Shown here in pieces: positions 59,874 to 64,000 of a stretch of DNA of 64,000 nucleotides. The notes under the pieces were generated by a model. It had not been told where the DNA came from. It did not search any database and saw only the letters and a list, made by a program, of their open reading frames with translations. This DNA comes from Castanea sativa. Its lineage: Eukaryota > Streptophyta > Magnoliopsida > Fagales > Fagaceae. The stretch covers positions 77,816,001 to 77,880,000 of the forward strand of contig NC_134013.1 in the NCBI RefSeq assembly GCF_040712315.1, written 5' to 3'. The position numbers were made by a program, and so were the translations under genes. How positions within the stretch are numbered: position 1 is the stretch's first letter; each line of letters opens with the position of its first letter.

Positions 59874-60648
59874 TACCTTCTAATACATCTGAAGTAATGT
59901 TGTTTATAGTTCTGCAAATATTAGTGAGAGGGTGCGCTTCCAAGCAGAGTACATGATACTTGAATCCGATCGATTCTCTTGATGCACACGTGAGGCGTGC
60001 AAGGGAAAATGTTTTCAAGTCAGAAGTCTCCTTGGTGAGCGTGAACTCAAAATTCATCCCCTTTCAATATCGCATTAAGGTGCTCTTGAGAGGGTGTTTA
60101 TATGCATTGGATACATATGGTATTCTTTTTTACTAGGTGGCATAGAATAATGCTAGAGACACTCATTCCCACACCTAAATCTACATCCAGGTAATGTGTC
60201 AACTCGCGATTGGTGTGTAAGTTGTATAACATGCTCAAGTACCTATGGTGGACTTGCGTGAAATTGCTGAAATCCACACATAAGTAGGGTGTGGATTTAG
60301 GTGTGGAAAAGGTTGTGCTCGTATGTGGACTAATGTTATACATAGTCTAAACTCATTGCATATGTTAGAGATTGTTTGTGGCATGAATAATGTAATATTG
60401 TTTCATTGGATCTCCTTTCTTTCTTTATTTTTTCATAATTTATTTTTTAGAACAAAAGAATAAAAAATATATTAACATTCATAATTAAATCAATGTATTA
60501 AAATAAAATAGCATTTATTCAATGTTCACAATATATAAATAAAAGAAAAAGGTACAAATAATTTTTATCAATACATTTCAAATACAAAATAGGTTTAATT
60601 ATCACTTTGATCTTCTACATTTGCCCCATGTTTCAAAATAGTCTCTTA
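59874..60648. repeat. Direct repeat of ~775 bp, copy A
   Basis: Starts TACCTTCTAATACATCTGAAG and matches copy B (62053-62829) throughout with small indels. Ends GTCTCTTA. Non-coding. Confidence 0.85.
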
Positions 60649-61059
60649 CCTTTCAAATGTTTTATTTATTGTTTAAAATTTTGTTGCGTCAAAATGGTGC
60701 TAGCCATTAAGTGGTGAATGGCGAAATTTGATGTGACAAATGGAAACAATAAAATAGTTCATTTACACTGCTTGGATGCCACGTCACATCTACTAAAATT
60801 TAAGAATAAAAAAAATGTTAGAAAGTCACGTGCATATCATGTGAGAGGATTTGAACATGGTAAGATTTCAAAGCCCCCCTAACCCCATTTGAAACTCAAC
60901 AGTCAATAAGAATTTAGGAGGGGTTGGGGGAGATTAAACTCTTTCCATAGCTGAACCATGTTCGATTTGAGTCAACTACAGTCATTGCCATTGGTGTTCT
61001 TGCTCACTAGCATTGCCATTGGTGGCTCCGTCTCTCTCTTTTTCTCACACACGCAACAG
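60649..61059. other. Single-copy stretch between repeats
   Basis: Continues past the end of copy A homology; no domain recognised. Includes AT-rich and CT-rich patches. Confidence 0.35.
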
Positions 61060-61492
61060 CTCGTGCATATAGCGGCGGTTTAAAATTGCTAGTATAGGTT
61101 CAAGCTACTACAGCAGTTTTCAATTTCTAAAAAGCGCCAGTATAGGGTTAAAAAACCACAGCTGAAGGCTATATTAGAAAAATATAAAGATACCTATAGC
61201 GGCGATTTAAAACCAATTGTATAGGTTCAACCTACTATGGTGGTTTTCAATTTCTAGAAAGCGCTAGTATAGAGTTACAAAATGGCCGATATAGATTATT
61301 CTGTTAGTTTCAAAAAGCGCCAGTATAGGTTTATCGGGACCTATACCAATAGTTTTAAACTGCTGGTGTAGGTCACTCGGGGCTATTATCACACTTGCTG
61401 GGTAGCGATAGGGAGCGCCGAAATAGCCCATTTGGGTCTATACCGATGGTTTTTAGGCCTATAGCCACGTTTGGCCTAGTTTTTTTTTAGTG
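61060..61492. mobile_element. CACTA-like (EnSpm) element end, truncated
   Basis: Many copies of a degenerate subterminal motif such as GCGCCAGTATAGG and AGCGGCGGTTTAAAA alternate in both orientations, as in CACTA element ends. The right end reads GGCCTAGTTTTTTTTTAGTG; its reverse complement starts CACTAAAAAA. I found no matching left CACTA end, so the copy seems truncated. Confidence 0.55.
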
Positions 61493-62022
61493 GGAGGACT
61501 TACATTTTAGCCTTGGTGGCTTGAAGATGAAACCAATAGCGCAACACTACTTGGAGGATTGTGTGTCAAATTTCATTGCAACTATTTATACTTAATGGAT
61601 CATTTCAATGCTAGTTGCGGAAAGGTTTTTTCGCCCAATTCTCAAGTTTTCTTCTTTGATAACACATTCGATCTTATCTTTGGTTTGGTTCTTTAATATT
61701 TTGTGGATTGTTCATTTGATATGCTTTATCTACTTATCCATGCTATGTTTATAATCCATGTTTAGTTCAATTAACTAACCACTTATAATTTGAACTAATT
61801 GTTAGTTTAGATTAAAAGTGATTTAGCTGTAACATTAGATTTTCTAAATCATTGCCTAGTTTAATTAGGTAATCTCTCAATATTGTACTATCTTATGTGG
61901 CACGGGGAAAGAGATAGAAGAGGCAAGGCATTGAATGATGGTTACCACAATATAACCTTAATAGGGAAAGAGATAGAAGGGGCAAGGCATTGAATGATGG
62001 TTACCACAATATAACCTTAATA
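61493..62022. repeat. Dispersed repeat, copy 2, with a 59-bp tandem duplication
   Basis: Matches 44911-45437. Its last part, starting GGGAAAGAGATAGAAG, is present twice in tandem (61905-61963 and 61964-62022) with one base difference. The CACTA-like end abuts its left side. Confidence 0.75.
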
Positions 62023-62052
62023 GTGTATTGAGCCACTTCATTGAATGATGGT

Positions 62053-62829
62053 TACCTTCTAATACATCTGAAGCAATGCTGTTTATTGCTCCGCAAATAT
62101 TAGTGAGAGGGTGCGCTTCCAAGCAGAGAGTACATGATACTTGAATCTGACTCTCTTGATGCACACGTGAGGAGTGCAAGGGAAAATTTTTTCAAGTCAT
62201 AGACTCCTTGCGGAGGGTGAACTCAAAATTCATCCCCTTTGAATATCGCATTAATTAAGGTGCTCTTGAGAGGGTGTTTATATGAATTGGATACATGGTA
62301 TTCTTTTTTACTCTGAGGTGGCATAGAATAATGCTAGAGACACACTCATTCTCACACTCAAATCTACACCCAGCTAATGTGTCAGCTCGTGATTGGTGTA
62401 TAAGTTATATAACATGCTCAAGTATCTATGGTGAACCTACATGAAATTGTTGAAATCTAATAATAAATTGACACATAAGTAGAGTGTGGATTTAAGTGTG
62501 GGAAGGGCTGTGTTCGTATGGAGACTAATGTTATACATAGTCCAAACTCATTGCATATGTTAGAGATTGCTAGTGGCACAAATAGTGTAACATTTTTTCA
62601 TTGGATCTCCTTTCTATCTTTATGTTTTGGAACAAAAGAATAAAAAAATATATTAACATTCATAATTAAATCAATGTATTAAATTAAAATATCATTTATT
62701 CAATGTTCACAATATATAAATAAAAGAAAAAGTACAAATACTTTTATCAGTACATTTCAAATAAACAAAATAGGTTTCATTATCACTTTGATCTTCTACA
62801 TTTGCCCCATGTTTCAAAATAGTGTCTTA
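62053..62829. repeat. Direct repeat of ~777 bp, copy B
   Basis: Second copy of 59874-60648, same orientation, offset about 2.18 kb. Ends GTGTCTTA, after which homology to copy A's flank stops abruptly. Confidence 0.85.
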
Positions 62830-62990
62830 GAGCATCACCATCAAGTGTGCCAAATGCCAAATATTTGGCATTTGGCACGCATTTGGCACACCAAACACCA
62901 AAAAACCTCTCACATGAGGTGTTCTAAATGCTAATTTTTTTGGCATGAATGAATAGTACAATTCTAAATATACAATTGTATGGATAGAAA
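62830..62990. mobile_element. MITE-like left end (GAGCATCACCA type), truncated
   Basis: After TTA the sequence begins GAGCATCACCATCAAG, a start seen in plant PIF/Harbinger-type MITEs with TTA/TAA target sites, and then ATTTGGCA/TGCCAAAT inverted blocks. The right end is not visible, so the limit given is arbitrary. Confidence 0.4.
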
Positions 62991-63285
62991 TGCTAAAACT
63001 TTTTACTATTTATTTATTATACTTTTCTATCTCTTCTCTCACTCGTGACCCATTTGATTACTCTCTCAGCCTCTCTTCCTCTCCACCAATCCTCCCAATC
63101 GGACATTGACAAGATCAAGAACCTAATTCACACCAGCGTCCAATCAAGCTCTGCCACCGTCTGATCTCTCCTCTAAACTTGCCGCCAATTACTCCTCTGG
63201 TCTTACTTGCACTGCCGTCGATCTCAGTCTCACCAACACCGCCATCAATCTCAGTCTCAACATCGCCGCTAGTCTCACAAAACGA

Positions 63286-63286
63286 C

Positions 63287-63320
<34 letters not shown>
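63286..63320. repeat. (CT)n(CA)n microsatellite
   Basis: CT dinucleotide run followed by a short CA run. The open frame that covers it (63179-63370) is low-complexity and not a convincing gene. Confidence 0.85.
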
Positions 63321-64000
63321 GCAGGGGCTCATGCGCCCTTGTACATGGAGCCTTGGCTAGAGAAGAGTAGAACCTCAAAATAGCCAATATTTGGAGCTTA
63401 GGTATTTAGGATCTTATTCCATTTTCGTTTGATATACCCTTGATTTGATTTGTACAAAAAATAAGCATGGCCACCCCCCACCCTAAGTGCCGATCTTCTC
63501 GATAGAATCACTTGGACCGTCTGTAGCAATGTACTTCAACATGGTTTTTTTTTTTTTTTTTCTAGCGAACTTCAACATGGTTAATTAATAAATTACTTTT
63601 TCTTAATTTTTATTTTAAAATAAAAAAATGTTTGTGGTAATTCTTTTTGTAATCTTTTCAATTTAAGCGATGATATCTATAGTTCAATCAGCACCATGAG
63701 ATTTGAATCGTGGTTTTCACTTCTCACACACCTACACTATTTTGTACTTGTCTTACTGCGTTTATCTTAATTTAATGCATCAATCCAAAAAAAGAAAAAA
63801 GAAAAGAGGAGCGGCCAAAAGAAATGCAACTCTAACTGTTCCACGTGATAAATAATTTAATTCATAAAGCCATATTGCCCATATGGGGGGCCGTGAATAA
63901 TCACAGGTACAATTAATCCAAAATCAACAAAACATATAAAAGACTATTAATTCATAATAACCTATCAATGAAATGAGCTGTGATCAATTCTATTATTGTA
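63321..64000. other. Non-coding, no feature recognised
   Basis: AT-rich sequence with a T-run at 63546-63561. No coding domain. Confidence 0.4.

Noticed and set aside
63179..63370. Ser/Pro/Thr-rich 63-codon frame
   Set aside because: Low complexity and built partly on a CT/CA microsatellite; no support as a gene.
1..64000. tRNA, rRNA or other structured RNA genes
   Set aside because: No cloverleaf-like A/B box pairs or rRNA sequence recognised by eye; a tRNAscan-type search would be needed to be certain.

Overview
The window looks like a nuclear chromosome segment of a eudicot plant, probably a woody one. It is AT-rich, has spliced genes with GT-AG introns, plant-type Ty3-gypsy, L1-like, hAT and CACTA-type elements, and no bacterial features. 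Placement below eudicot is a guess; the short AT-rich repeats near 19.2 kb and 30.1 kb look like families I associate with Fagales. Most of the DNA is transposon-derived. Only two genes look intact, and both encode phytocyanins (blue-copper-like cell-surface proteins).

Layout. 1-13237: a decayed Tat-lineage Ty3-gypsy element cut by the left edge. It has gag, protease, RT, RNase H, a second archaeal-type RNase H and integrase on the + strand, then a long antisense pseudogene with a plant-mobile-domain (PMD) core, then a ~2 kb LTR. 13936-14841: a two-exon stellacyanin-type phytocyanin. 15708-16278: a non-autonomous hAT element with an 8-bp target duplication. 19572-20350: a probable solo LTR. 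22337-28030: a decayed L1-type LINE with endonuclease, RT, zf-RVT and RNase H. 31105-31602: an inverted minisatellite. 33259-34628: a three-exon phytocyanin with two cupredoxin domains and degenerate copper sites. 36068-37957: a solo LTR of the first element's family with a perfect 5-bp TSD. 37985-43914: a ~6 kb satellite with a 92-bp monomer that is itself a tetramer of a 21-bp motif. 45852-58283: a rearranged Tat-lineage element in which the LTR-gag-protease half points left and the pol-antisense-gene-LTR half points right, flanked as one unit by the 5-bp duplication ATAAC. 58355-59390: another solo LTR. 59396-64000: duplicated non-coding repeats, a CACTA-like end, MITE-like sequence and microsatellites.

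How the parts relate. The two phytocyanin genes share intron position and phase and are the remains of a local gene family separated by LINE, hAT and LTR insertions. Both Tat elements carry a gene antisense to pol near the 3' LTR, but the antisense proteins differ: PMD type in the first, gypsy-type 'Transposase_28'-like in the second. In the second element the antisense gene has two small canonical introns whose removal keeps the frame, a TATA-like box just outside the LTR, and an array of GTCCAC/GTGGAC palindromes between it and the convergent pol. The most unusual structure is this second element: both outer ends are U5 (LTR 3') ends, so the TSD implies that an already rearranged cDNA was integrated in one step. 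All alignments were done by eye; identities are approximate.
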